Assembly (NCBI RefSeq): GCF_002870965.1
Contig: NZ_PHSO01000004.1
Span: 124,001-188,000, forward strand
Source: Tsuneonella flava
GTDB taxonomy: Bacteria; Pseudomonadota; Alphaproteobacteria; Sphingomonadales; Sphingomonadaceae
Direction: 5' to 3'
DNA length: 64,000 nucleotides
The notes under the pieces are model-generated. The model saw nothing but the letters and a program-made list of their open reading frames with translations. It ran no database searches and had not been told where the DNA came from. The translations under genes and the position numbers were made by a program. This document shows, piece after piece, positions 8,453 through 16,909 of the stretch (its first letter is position 1; the number at the start of each line of letters is the position of its first letter).

Positions 8453-10051
8453 TTAAGCTGCTGCGAACTGGTTCATAGTGTTGTCTTTGCCGCCAGCCTT
8501 GAGGGCTGCTTCACCGGCGAAGTACTCCTTGTGGTCGTCTCCGATATCGGAACCGGCCATATTCTGGTGTTTCACGCAGGCGATACCCTGGCGAATTTCC
8601 TCGCGCTGAACCTGTTTGACGTAACCCAGCATGCCATCGTCACCGAAATAGCGTTTGGCGAGGTTGTCGGTGCTCAGCGCTGCCGTGTGATATGTCGGCA
8701 GGGTAATGAGGTGATGGAAGATGCCTGCTTCGCGCGCCGCGTCGGCCTGAAACGTGCGGATACGTTCATCGGCTTCAGTGGCGAGATCGCTGCCGTCGTA
8801 ATCCACGCTCATCAGCTTGGCACGGTCATAGCCCGACACATCTTTGCCTTCGGCTTCCCATGCATCGAACACCTGCTGACGGAAATTGAGCGTCCAGTTA
8901 AAGCTGGGCGAGTTATTGTACACCAGCTTGGCGTTCGGGATGACTTCGCGGATGCGGCTGACCATTCCGCCGATCTGGCCGATATGCGGCTTTTCGGTTT
9001 CGATCCACAGCAAGTCCGCGCCGTTCTGCAGCGCTGTGATGCAGTCGAGAACGCAGCGGTCTTCGCCTGTTCCCGAACGGAACTGATACAGGTTGCTGGG
9101 CAGACGCTTGGGCCGCAGCAGCTTGCCATTGCGCGTGATCAGGACATCGCCATTGCCAATCTGCTCTGCCGCGACTTCGTCGCAGTCGAGGAAGCTGTTG
9201 TACTGGTCACCCAGATCGCCTGCTTCGGTGCTGTAGGCAATTTGCTTGGTCAGCCCCGCGCCAAGCGAGTCGGTGCGAGCGACGATGATCCCATCTTCCA
9301 CGCCCAGTTCGAGGAAGGCGTAGCGAATGGCGCGGATTTTCTGGAGGAAGTCTTCGTGCGGAACAGTGACTTTGCCATCCTGATGGCCGCACTGCTTTTC
9401 GTCAGACACCTGATTTTCGATCTGAAGCGCGCAAGCACCGGCTTCGATCATTTTCTTGGCGAGCAGATAAGTCGCTTCTGCATTGCCGAACCCGGCATCG
9501 ATATCTGCAATGATCGGAACGACATGCGTTTCATGACTTTCGATCGCATGTTCGATCCGCTTGGCTTCGACAGCGTCGCCGCGTTCACGCGCTGCGTCGA
9601 GTTCACGGAACAGGCCGCCCAGTTCGCGGGCATCTGCCTGACGAAGAAAGGTGTACAGTTCTTCGATCAGTGCAGGGACCGACGTTTTTTCGTGCATTGA
9701 CTGGTCGGGCAGGGGGCCGAAATCGCTACGCAGAGCGGCGACCATCCAGCCTGAAAGATACAGGTATCTGCGTTTGGTCGAACCGAAATGCTTTTTGATG
9801 GCGACCATCTTCTGTTGACCGATGAACCCGTGCCAGCAGCCAAGCGACTGAGTGTATTGCGCCGGATCGGTATCGTATGCGGCCATATCCTCACGCATGA
9901 TCTTCGCGGTGTAGCGTGCGATATCCAGCCCGGTGGGGAAGCGGTTCTGCAAGCGCATACGTGCGGCGCTCTCGGCATCGATTGCGTTCCACGGGGCACC
10001 TTGGGTGCCAATGGTCTGGCCCAGCTGGTTGATCTCGGTCTGATAGGTCAT
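8453..10051 (-). CDS. aceA: Isocitrate lyase
   Basis: Splits isocitrate into succinate and glyoxylate, the first step of the glyoxylate bypass needed for growth on acetate or fatty acids. At 532 residues it belongs to the longer isocitrate lyase subfamily. The catalytic motif reads KQCGH with Cys221; other conserved pieces are IADIDAGFGNAEATYLLAKKMIEAGA and IVARTDSLGAGL. I start at 10051 (MTYQTEINQLG), where GGAGA precedes the ATG by 7 bases; the open frame continues upstream but that part is unlike the family. It diverges from a ScfR/RamB-like regulator, the usual controller of acetate genes. No malate synthase gene is in the window. Confidence 0.96.
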   Translation of the reverse strand: MTYQTEINQLGQTIGTQGAPWNAIDAESAARMRLQNRFPTGLDIARYTAKIMREDMAAYDTDPAQYTQSLGCWHGFIGQQKMVAIKKHFGSTKRRYLYLSGWMVAALRSDFGPLPDQSMHEKTSVPALIEELYTFLRQADARELGGLFRELDAARERGDAVEAKRIEHAIESHETHVVPIIADIDAGFGNAEATYLLAKKMIEAGACALQIENQVSDEKQCGHQDGKVTVPHEDFLQKIRAIRYAFLELGVEDGIIVARTDSLGAGLTKQIAYSTEAGDLGDQYNSFLDCDEVAAEQIGNGDVLITRNGKLLRPKRLPSNLYQFRSGTGEDRCVLDCITALQNGADLLWIETEKPHIGQIGGMVSRIREVIPNAKLVYNNSPSFNWTLNFRQQVFDAWEAEGKDVSGYDRAKLMSVDYDGSDLATEADERIRTFQADAAREAGIFHHLITLPTYHTAALSTDNLAKRYFGDDGMLGYVKQVQREEIRQGIACVKHQNMAGSDIGDDHKEYFAGEAALKAGGKDNTMNQFAAA

Positions 10052-10170
10052 GGATTTTCTCCAGAGAGGAATTGTGTGATCGGCACCCTGTGTCGCTCTG
10101 GTGTGGTCCAATTGATAGAAAGAGTTACAAACTATCTTGTCTTTATGAGCTGATATCGCCAATGATGCAT

Positions 10171-10192
10171 GTAAATATGTAAGGATATTTAC
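10171..10192. promoter_or_regulatory. Inverted repeat overlapping the regulator's ribosome binding site
   Basis: GTAAATA at 10171-10177 and TATTTAC at 10186-10192 form a perfect 7-bp dyad in the aceA/regulator divergent region. Its loop holds the Shine-Dalgarno AAGGA of the regulator. It could be an operator for autoregulation and/or aceA control, or an RNA hairpin affecting translation. Confidence 0.55.
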
Positions 10193-10193
10193 A

Positions 10194-11570
10194 ATGGATG
10201 GCGCTGCATTGTTCGCTGGCCCGGCTCTGCGTCGCCTGCGTAAGCGGGAGGGTTTAACTCAGGCGGCGATGGCTGCGCGTCTGTCGATATCGCCCAGCTA
10301 CCTCAATCTGATCGAGCGGAATCAGCGCCCGCTGTCGGGCAGGGTGGTTATCAAGATAGTCGATGAATTCGACTTCGATCCACGCGCTCTGCGAGAGGAT
10401 GAAGCGATTGGCGGTCTGGATGGGCTGGCCCGGCGAATGTCCGATGAACGGTTTGCGGATCTGGGGATCGATCGCGATGAACTAGCGGAATTTCTCGGTG
10501 CCGCACCACAAGCTGCGGCCGCTTTTGCTCGCCTGTATGATTCCGCGATGCCTCAGGACCGCAAGGACGATCCGATTGCTGCGGCCCGTCGTGAGATTGA
10601 ACGCTGGCGCAATCACTTCGCCGATCTCGATACCGCGGCAGAGGCGCTGGCCGACGATCTACGTCTTTCGCGCGGCGACACTTACGCCGCACTGGCCGAA
10701 CGTCTGCGTGACCGCCATCAGCTCGCTATCCGAATCCTGCCGCGGGAAGTGATGCCCGACAGCCTTCGGAGGCTCGATCTGCATGCTCGCCAATTACAGA
10801 TCAACGAGATGCTCGACCCGGCAAGTCGGACATTTCAACTGGCCTATCAGATCGCAACACTAGAGTATCGTGAGGATGTGACCACCCTCGCGGCGGGCGC
10901 ATCCTTTACGGACGACACGGCACGAACGCTGTATGAACGACATGTCTATGGCTATGTCGCCGCTGCGTTGATCATGCCCTATGGTCGTTTCTTACGTGCC
11001 TGTGAGGCGACCGGTTACGACTTCGCGGTGTTGATGAGGCGTTTCGGTGTCGGTTTCGAACAGCTCGCCCATCGGTTGACTACTCTGCAGCGCGTCGGGC
11101 AGCGGGGGCTGCCGTTCTTCATGGCAAGGATCGACCGAGCCGGGCAGTTCTCTAAGCGGTTTGCCGGGGCCAGCGGAGCCAGCATTCTGGAGGCAGAAGA
11201 TAGCTGCCCTCTGTGGGATGTCCATCTGGCGTTCGAGCGGCCGGGAACGTTGTGTGTTCAGCCAGTGATGCTCGACGGGGCCGGGGCGGCCCCTGCTCAT
11301 TGGCTTACTATGTCGCGTACAGTGGACGGCCGCGGTGCAGCCGGAGCTGCGCGGTTTGCTATTGTCTTGGGCGTTGAGGCCCGTCTGGCAAGCGATCTGA
11401 CGTTGGCACGGCAGGTTTCTTTACGACCGGACGATGCACAGCCCGTCGGCGCTGGCTGTGCTCGTTGCCACATCGCACAATGCGCTCAGCGATCGCTACC
11501 CCCTAACGGCGCGCAACTACGCTTCTCTCCGTTGACGCGCGGTAGCATTCCGTTCGAGTTCGGTGGTTAG
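10194..11570 (+). CDS. XRE-HTH / ImmA-IrrE-type regulator (ScfR/RamB-like, COG3800)
   Basis: Transcription factor of 458 residues. The N-terminal XRE helix-turn-helix lies at about residues 9-65 (LRKREGLTQAAMAARLSISP, SYLNLIERNQRPLS). A long middle region belongs to the DUF955/ImmA-IrrE type, with the subfamily signature YVAAALIMPYGRF. The C-terminal DUF2083-like region has Cys pairs (GCARCHIAQCAQRSLPP). Relatives such as RamB and ScfR regulate acetate and short-chain acyl metabolism, and RamB controls aceA in corynebacteria. Its divergent position next to aceA supports that role here, probably with CoA thioesters as effectors (inference). AAGGA precedes the ATG by 8 bases within the loop of a dyad. 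Confidence 0.88.
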   Translation: MDGAALFAGPALRRLRKREGLTQAAMAARLSISPSYLNLIERNQRPLSGRVVIKIVDEFDFDPRALREDEAIGGLDGLARRMSDERFADLGIDRDELAEFLGAAPQAAAAFARLYDSAMPQDRKDDPIAAARREIERWRNHFADLDTAAEALADDLRLSRGDTYAALAERLRDRHQLAIRILPREVMPDSLRRLDLHARQLQINEMLDPASRTFQLAYQIATLEYREDVTTLAAGASFTDDTARTLYERHVYGYVAAALIMPYGRFLRACEATGYDFAVLMRRFGVGFEQLAHRLTTLQRVGQRGLPFFMARIDRAGQFSKRFAGASGASILEAEDSCPLWDVHLAFERPGTLCVQPVMLDGAGAAPAHWLTMSRTVDGRGAAGAARFAIVLGVEARLASDLTLARQVSLRPDDAQPVGAGCARCHIAQCAQRSLPPNGAQLRFSPLTRGSIPFEFGG

Positions 11571-11591
11571 ATGCATGCATCCGCCGTGCCG

Positions 11592-11617
11592 GGAACCCCA
11601 ACGCCGCGCCGCACGTT
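11592..11617 (+). promoter_or_regulatory. EcfG-type general stress promoter
   Basis: GGAAC at 11592-11596 and CGTT at 11614-11617 are separated by 17 bases. This is the exact alphaproteobacterial general-stress consensus GGAAC-N16/17-CGTT. It sits 28 bases before the start of the small membrane protein gene. Confidence 0.75.
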
Positions 11618-11644
11618 TTGAGGGCCACTGAAAGGGGATTTTCC

Positions 11645-11932
11645 ATGACAGAAGAACGTATTACGGAAACCGAAGGCCCTGCGGGGGAAACGCATACAAC
11701 CCATACCATCATCACCGACCGCGAAGAACAGCGGAGGTCCGGTGGAGGCTCGGGGTGGATGATCCTGATGGTTATTGTGATCGTTGCAGTCGCGGGTTTT
11801 TTCCTGTTCTCCAACATGAGCAACTCCGAAGTCGCCAAAGACAATGCGGTAGCCGAGGCGGCCAATCAGGTGGGAGATGCGGCGCAGAATGTTGGTGACG
11901 CGGTCAAAGATGCGGCCGATCCGGCCAAGTAA
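11645..11932 (+). CDS. Small single-span membrane protein, stress-promoter controlled
   Basis: Protein of 95 residues without a recognised family. A polar N-terminus (about 1-35, Thr/Glu-rich) is followed by one strong transmembrane segment (about residues 38-57, GWMILMVIVIVAVAGFFLF). The Ala/Asp/Val-rich C-terminal tail contains repeated NVGDA/QVGDAA units and is likely an amphipathic helix. I start at the ATG at 11645, preceded by AAAGGGG; an open extension of nine codons upstream lacks a ribosome site. The EcfG-type promoter directly upstream predicts induction in the general stress response. Its function is unknown. Confidence 0.8.
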   Translation: MTEERITETEGPAGETHTTHTIITDREEQRRSGGGSGWMILMVIVIVAVAGFFLFSNMSNSEVAKDNAVAEAANQVGDAAQNVGDAVKDAADPAK

Positions 11933-12046
11933 ACCGTAAGTGCCATCGCAGTGGACTTTTGTTAACCAATCGCTGTAAAATTTACCGACATTTCACCTCT
12001 CGGCTTTAGTCGGATGTATGGAATTCCATTCTGACCGGGCCGAGAG

Positions 12047-13432
12047 ATGATCCGATTGTTCAAACATTACATCCCGCATGCGGTCATGCTGTTGGGCTTA
12101 TTCGATCTGGCGCTGTTGGTGGTGAGCGGCGAATTCGCCTGGTTAATTCGGTCAAGCCAGATCGATACGGACCCCGGCCATATCGTCGATCGTGCCGGAA
12201 TGCTGACCCTTTTCGCCGGAGTTGTATGGTTGGCGATGATCGCGGTCGGGACATACGGTTCCGATGCGCTGCGTTCGATGCGCTTTGCTTGCGCGCGGTT
12301 GCTGGTTGCAGTCAGCCTTGGCATCATCGTTCTGTCGGTCATCGACTTTGCGCTTCCCGGTCACACCTTCTGGCGCTCAACTCTGCTCTACGCGATGTTT
12401 ATCGCCATCGGCATGTTGGTGTTAAATCGCCTGTTGGTGGGTAGTGTGATCGGTGCCCACGCTTTCCGCCGAAGAGTACTGGTTCTGGGTGCGGGTAAAC
12501 GTGCCAGGCGTTTGCACGATCTGGCGGAAGATCCGGGCAGTGGATTTGCCATCGCTAGCTTTGTCGCAATGAATGAAGGCACTCAGGTGCTGGACGAGGC
12601 GATTCCACGTGCGGCCATTCACGATCTGGGAAAGTTCGTCGAAAATATCGGAGCAAGCGAAGTTGTTCTGGCCCTTGAAGAACGACGCAACTCTTTGCCC
12701 TTAAAGGATCTCCTGCGGATAAAAACTATGGGGGTTCACGTCAACGAATTCTCAAGTTTCATCGAGCGTGAGACGGGTCGTGTCGATCTCGATACGCTCA
12801 ATCCAAGCTGGCTGATTTTCTCTGACGGATTTTCTTCAGGTCGCATGTTGTCGAGCGCCGCGAAGCGGGTGTTCGATGTGTTAGCTAGCGGAATGCTGCT
12901 GATACTAACCCTGCCGATCATTGTCCTTTTTGCGTTACTTGTAAAACTTGACAGCAAAGGGCCGGCATTCTTCCGTCAGACCCGTGTGGGCTTGTACGGG
13001 CAGCAAATCGAACTCGTCAAATTACGGTCGATGCGGATCGATGCGGAAAAAGATGGCGCCAAATGGGCTGAGAAGGACGATCCCCGGATAACCCGGCTAG
13101 GCAAGTTCATCCGTAAAGTTCGCATCGACGAACTGCCTCAGGTGTGGACGGTTTTAAAGGGAGAGATGAGCTTCGTCGGTCCGCGACCTGAAGTGCCGCA
13201 ATTTGTCGCCGACCTTGATGACAAACTCCCCTATTACGCAGAACGGCACATGGTAAAACCTGGAATAACCGGGTGGGCACAGATCAACTATCCATATGGT
13301 GCGTCGGTTGAGGACGCGCGCGCCAAGCTGGAATACGATCTTTACTACGCAAAAAACTATACGCCCTTTCTCGATCTGCTGATCCTGCTGCAGACAGTCC
13401 GTGTCGTCCTTTGGCCGGATGGGGCGCGCTGA
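12047..13432 (+). CDS. XrtA/PEP-CTERM-system sugar transferase (TIGR03013-like)
   Basis: Polyprenyl-phosphate glycosylphosphotransferase of 461 residues that starts exopolysaccharide synthesis by loading a sugar phosphate onto undecaprenyl phosphate in the inner membrane. Four hydrophobic segments lie in the first 130 residues, followed by a nucleotide-binding-like region (RVLVLGAGKRAR). One more membrane helix leads into the bacterial sugar transferase domain (about 270-455). Signatures there include FFRQTRVGLYGQ, KLRSMRIDAEKDGAKW, KVRIDELPQVWTVLKGEMSFVGPRPE and KPGITGWAQINYPYGAS. The short spacing to the PrsK/PrsR/PrsT genes marks it as the transferase of the PEP-CTERM/exosortase-linked EPS system. 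Confidence 0.9.
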   Translation: MIRLFKHYIPHAVMLLGLFDLALLVVSGEFAWLIRSSQIDTDPGHIVDRAGMLTLFAGVVWLAMIAVGTYGSDALRSMRFACARLLVAVSLGIIVLSVIDFALPGHTFWRSTLLYAMFIAIGMLVLNRLLVGSVIGAHAFRRRVLVLGAGKRARRLHDLAEDPGSGFAIASFVAMNEGTQVLDEAIPRAAIHDLGKFVENIGASEVVLALEERRNSLPLKDLLRIKTMGVHVNEFSSFIERETGRVDLDTLNPSWLIFSDGFSSGRMLSSAAKRVFDVLASGMLLILTLPIIVLFALLVKLDSKGPAFFRQTRVGLYGQQIELVKLRSMRIDAEKDGAKWAEKDDPRITRLGKFIRKVRIDELPQVWTVLKGEMSFVGPRPEVPQFVADLDDKLPYYAERHMVKPGITGWAQINYPYGASVEDARAKLEYDLYYAKNYTPFLDLLILLQTVRVVLWPDGAR

Positions 13433-13433
13433 G

Positions 13434-15545
13434 ATGGTCGGCGATTCAATCTGGGTCTTGATCGGATTTTTTCTAAATCTGCTCGCTGCGGTTGTGTGCG
13501 TTGTGGTTTCTGTATGGCTGGCGCGTCGCCGCACCGACACCAGCCGACAGGAAAAGCCTGCAATGATGTTGGCGTTGCTGACGACAAGTGCGTGGTGTGT
13601 CACGGCGGCTGCGTTCGGTGGGCAAAGCCATCTCTCTGGCTGGCTTGAGACCGTTCGCAATCTTGCCTGGATATTCCTACTTTATCGGTTGTTCGCCAAC
13701 GATGGTCGCGATCACAGCCTCACTCCGATCAGGCCCTTGGTGGTTGTGCTGGCGGCGGTTGAATGCATGCAGACTTTGTTGCTGATCGTCGACATTCGTC
13801 TTGGCAGCGATTCGCACGCTGGTGCGATTATGTTGTCAGCCTCGTCGCTCCTTCGCCTGTTGGTCGCTGTCGGCGCTCTTGTTCTGACGCATAACTTGTA
13901 TGCAGGTGCCTCTGCGACCTACCGCCAGACATTGCGGTGGAGCGCCGGCGGGCTGGCAATTCTCTGGGCTTTTCAACTCAACCTGTATGCCGCCGCCTAC
14001 CTGACCGGCGCTGTCTCTCCAGAACTAACTGCTGTGCAGGGCCTTTTCATTGGGTTGTCTGTGGGGCTGTTTGCCCTTGGAAGCAATGCCCGTGCAGCGC
14101 AGTTGCAACTAGCACCTTCGCGTACAGTGGCCTTCCAATCGCTGTCTCTCCTTATCATTGGCGGGTATCTGCTGACGATGCTTGTTGCGGCGCAATCGCT
14201 GGAGCTGCTCGGCGAAGGTTTCGCGCGACTGACGCAGGTCGGTTTCGTTTTTTCGGCAATCGCCATGGCCGTTCTCTGGCTTCCTTCAAGACGCTTGAGA
14301 GGCTGGTTGCAGGTGAAAGTCCTGAAGCATTTGTTTCAGCATCGGTATGATTATCGCGCGGAGTGGCTGCGTTTCGCTGATACGATCGGCCAGGGAGGTA
14401 CACGTGCGTTGCCTGAACGCGCATGTCAGGCGCTCGCAGACATTACGGACAGCGACGGGGCTGTGCTGTTCCTTCCTGATGCGAGCGGTGACTATCAATT
14501 CGCAGGAAATTGGAATTGGGCGGCCTTCAAGCCGGCCTTATCGGCATTCGATAATGAACTTATTGCAGCCCTGGAGCGGACAGGTTTTATCCTCGAAATC
14601 GACGAGATTCGATCAGGCGCAACCAATATGCCTGAAACTTGGCTCGTTCCCCAATGGTTGCTCAGCACAGAACGTGCATGGGTTTTGGTGCCACTGATGC
14701 ATTTCGAACGACTGGTCGGCCTCGCGCTACTGGCTCGCCCATCAATCGCCCGCAAGCTCGATTGGGAGGATTTCGATCTGCTGAAAGTCGTTGGACGGCA
14801 GCTTGCCAGTTACATTGCTGAGCAGGTCGGGCACGAAGCGTTGGCAGAAGTGGAGCGTTTCGATGATTTCAATCGTCGCATAGCTTTCGTGATGCATGAC
14901 ATCAAAAACCTGGCCAGCCAGCTATCATTATTGGCTCGAAATGCAGAAAAACATGCCGACAATCCTGCGTTTCGGGCCGACATGTTAGTGACTCTGACGA
15001 GCAGCGCCGGCAAGTTAAACACCCTTCTGGCTCGCCTTGGACGCTATGGCTCCGTGGGAACGACAAAAAAAGAACATGTAGATGTTATGCAGCTAACACG
15101 CGCATTAGCGCGGCAGTTCGGCGACCTTCATCCCGTCCAGCTCGCTCAGGAGCAGGGTTGCTGTATTCTGGCCAATCAGGAAGCGCTGGAACAGGCAATG
15201 GTACATCTCATCCAGAATGCCGTTGATGCCAGCCCGACGAACGCGCCAGTGATAGTCAGCGTTTTGTCAGACGGATTGAAGGGGCAGGTCGAGATTATCG
15301 ATTCAGGATCGGGTATGAGCGCGCAATTCATTCGGGATGGCCTCTTCAAGCCATTTGTGTCGTCAAAAGAAGGCGGATTCGGTATCGGGGCATACGAAGC
15401 ACGTGAGCTGATACGCGCGATGGGCGGTTTGCTGGAAGTTGAATCGCATGAAGGGTTAGGTACGCGCTTCGTGATGACGTTCCCTCTCTCCATAATGCCA
15501 GCTTTGACTCCGGCCGGTACTGATGACGGGCGGGAGGTCGCGTGA
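13434..15545 (+). CDS. prsK: PEP-CTERM-system membrane histidine kinase PrsK
   Basis: Sensor kinase of about 703 residues. The first 290 residues hold eight or so membrane segments and end in the family-typical VKVLKHLFQHRYDYRAEWLRF. A GAF-like domain follows (about 320-460). The phosphoacceptor is His488 in FVMHDIKNLASQLSLL, and the ATPase domain shows IQNAVDAS, DSGSGM and GFGIGAYEARELIRAMGG. With PrsR it forms the two-component pair found beside exosortase A/PEP-CTERM loci. I use the ATG at 13434, one base after the upstream stop; GTG 13401 and ATG 13419 are possible but overlap the upstream gene. The input signal is unknown. Confidence 0.9.
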   Translation: MVGDSIWVLIGFFLNLLAAVVCVVVSVWLARRRTDTSRQEKPAMMLALLTTSAWCVTAAAFGGQSHLSGWLETVRNLAWIFLLYRLFANDGRDHSLTPIRPLVVVLAAVECMQTLLLIVDIRLGSDSHAGAIMLSASSLLRLLVAVGALVLTHNLYAGASATYRQTLRWSAGGLAILWAFQLNLYAAAYLTGAVSPELTAVQGLFIGLSVGLFALGSNARAAQLQLAPSRTVAFQSLSLLIIGGYLLTMLVAAQSLELLGEGFARLTQVGFVFSAIAMAVLWLPSRRLRGWLQVKVLKHLFQHRYDYRAEWLRFADTIGQGGTRALPERACQALADITDSDGAVLFLPDASGDYQFAGNWNWAAFKPALSAFDNELIAALERTGFILEIDEIRSGATNMPETWLVPQWLLSTERAWVLVPLMHFERLVGLALLARPSIARKLDWEDFDLLKVVGRQLASYIAEQVGHEALAEVERFDDFNRRIAFVMHDIKNLASQLSLLARNAEKHADNPAFRADMLVTLTSSAGKLNTLLARLGRYGSVGTTKKEHVDVMQLTRALARQFGDLHPVQLAQEQGCCILANQEALEQAMVHLIQNAVDASPTNAPVIVSVLSDGLKGQVEIIDSGSGMSAQFIRDGLFKPFVSSKEGGFGIGAYEARELIRAMGGLLEVESHEGLGTRFVMTFPLSIMPALTPAGTDDGREVA

Positions 15546-16909
15546 TGGGGCGCCAGAAACCCCCTCTATTGGTAGTCGAAGATGATGAAGGGCTGCAGGC
15601 CCAACTCAAATGGGCCTACGAAGATTTCGACGTGATTGTCGCGCAAGACCGAGACAGCGCTTTGGCTGTGCTCCGTTCGGATGAACCAGCAGTCGTGACG
15701 CTTGATCTGGGGTTGCCGCCGGATCCGGATGGAACCACCGAAGGTTTGGCTATTTTGGACGCTATTATGGCGTTGAAGCCGGATACAAAAGTGATCGTCG
15801 CCAGTGGTCATGGAGCCCGTGAGAGCGCATTGCAGGCTATCGAACGCGGGGCATACGATTTCTATCAGAAACCGGTCGATATCGACTCTCTTGGCCTGAT
15901 CGTGCGCCGAGCGTTCAACCTTCACACGATTGAGGCAGAAAACCGTCGCCTTGCTGCCCGTGTGAGCGATGGCGCGACTGTGTTGGGCAACCTTATAACA
16001 GCCGCGCCTGAGATGGCCAAAGTTGCACGGACAATAGAGCGGGTAGCCAATACCAACGTTTCGGTGATGCTGTTGGGTGCCAGCGGAACGGGAAAGGAGT
16101 TGCTGGCTCGCGGATTACACGATGCCAGTGAGCGCAAGGATAAGGCATTTGTGGCAATCAACTGCGCGGCAATTCCCGAAACCTTGTTGGAAGCGGAACT
16201 GTTCGGACATGAAAAGGGGGCATTTACCGGCGCGGTCAGGACTACAGAAGGTAAGATCGAACAGGCGCAGGGCGGAACCTTGTTCCTTGATGAAGTGGGG
16301 GACATTCCATTGCCTCTCCAGGTCAAATTGCTGCGCTTCCTTCAGGAACGGACAATCGAGCGGATCGGCGGGCGCAAGGCGATTGAAGTCGATACCCGCA
16401 TTGTTTGCGCGACCCATCAGGATCTCGAGACAATGATTGCAGCGGGGACATTTCGTGAAGATCTGTTTTACCGCCTCGCGGAGATTGTCGTGAAAATTCC
16501 GCCACTGGCTGAACGAACCGGTGACGCCGTTTTACTGGCCAAGCATTTCCTGATGCAGTTTGGACGCGAAATGAACCCTGCGATCAAAGGCTTTGCTCCG
16601 GATGCGTTGGCGGCGATCGATGCGTGGCATTGGCCCGGTAATGTGCGTGAACTGGAAAATCGCGTGAAACGCGCCGTCATTATGGCTGATGACAAACTCG
16701 TCGCAGCGGAGGATCTGGATCTGGATCAGGCAGATGAGGATATGGCAGAAGCCTTAAACCTCAAAATTGCGCGGGAGCGTGCCGATCGAGTTATGATCCG
16801 CCATGCGCTGGCCCGCAGCGAAGGGAATATTTCTACCAGCGCTAAGTTACTTGGGATTAGCAGGCCAACTCTGTACGATCTCCTGAAGCAGTATGATCTG
16901 CAACCATAA
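15545..16909 (+). CDS. prsR: PEP-CTERM-system sigma-54-dependent response regulator PrsR
   Basis: NtrC-type activator of 454 residues. The receiver domain has phosphoacceptor Asp54 in VTLDLGLPPD. The AAA+ domain has Walker A GASGTGKE at 178-185, the sigma-54 contact loop GAFTGA at 225-230, a Walker B LFLDEVGD and an arginine-rich sensor region. A Fis-type helix-turn-helix ends the protein (STSAKLLGISRPTLYDLLKQ). It presumably activates EPS or PEP-CTERM genes from -24/-12 promoters once phosphorylated by PrsK. Start and upstream stop overlap (TGATG), so the pair is translationally coupled; a GTG one codon earlier is also possible. Confidence 0.94.
   Translation: MGRQKPPLLVVEDDEGLQAQLKWAYEDFDVIVAQDRDSALAVLRSDEPAVVTLDLGLPPDPDGTTEGLAILDAIMALKPDTKVIVASGHGARESALQAIERGAYDFYQKPVDIDSLGLIVRRAFNLHTIEAENRRLAARVSDGATVLGNLITAAPEMAKVARTIERVANTNVSVMLLGASGTGKELLARGLHDASERKDKAFVAINCAAIPETLLEAELFGHEKGAFTGAVRTTEGKIEQAQGGTLFLDEVGDIPLPLQVKLLRFLQERTIERIGGRKAIEVDTRIVCATHQDLETMIAAGTFREDLFYRLAEIVVKIPPLAERTGDAVLLAKHFLMQFGREMNPAIKGFAPDALAAIDAWHWPGNVRELENRVKRAVIMADDKLVAAEDLDLDQADEDMAEALNLKIARERADRVMIRHALARSEGNISTSAKLLGISRPTLYDLLKQYDLQP

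Noticed and set aside
8276-9700. 474-codon open frame on the plus strand
   Set aside because: Fully antisense to aceA. The aceA frame has catalytic motifs, a ribosome site and family length, so this is a codon-bias shadow.
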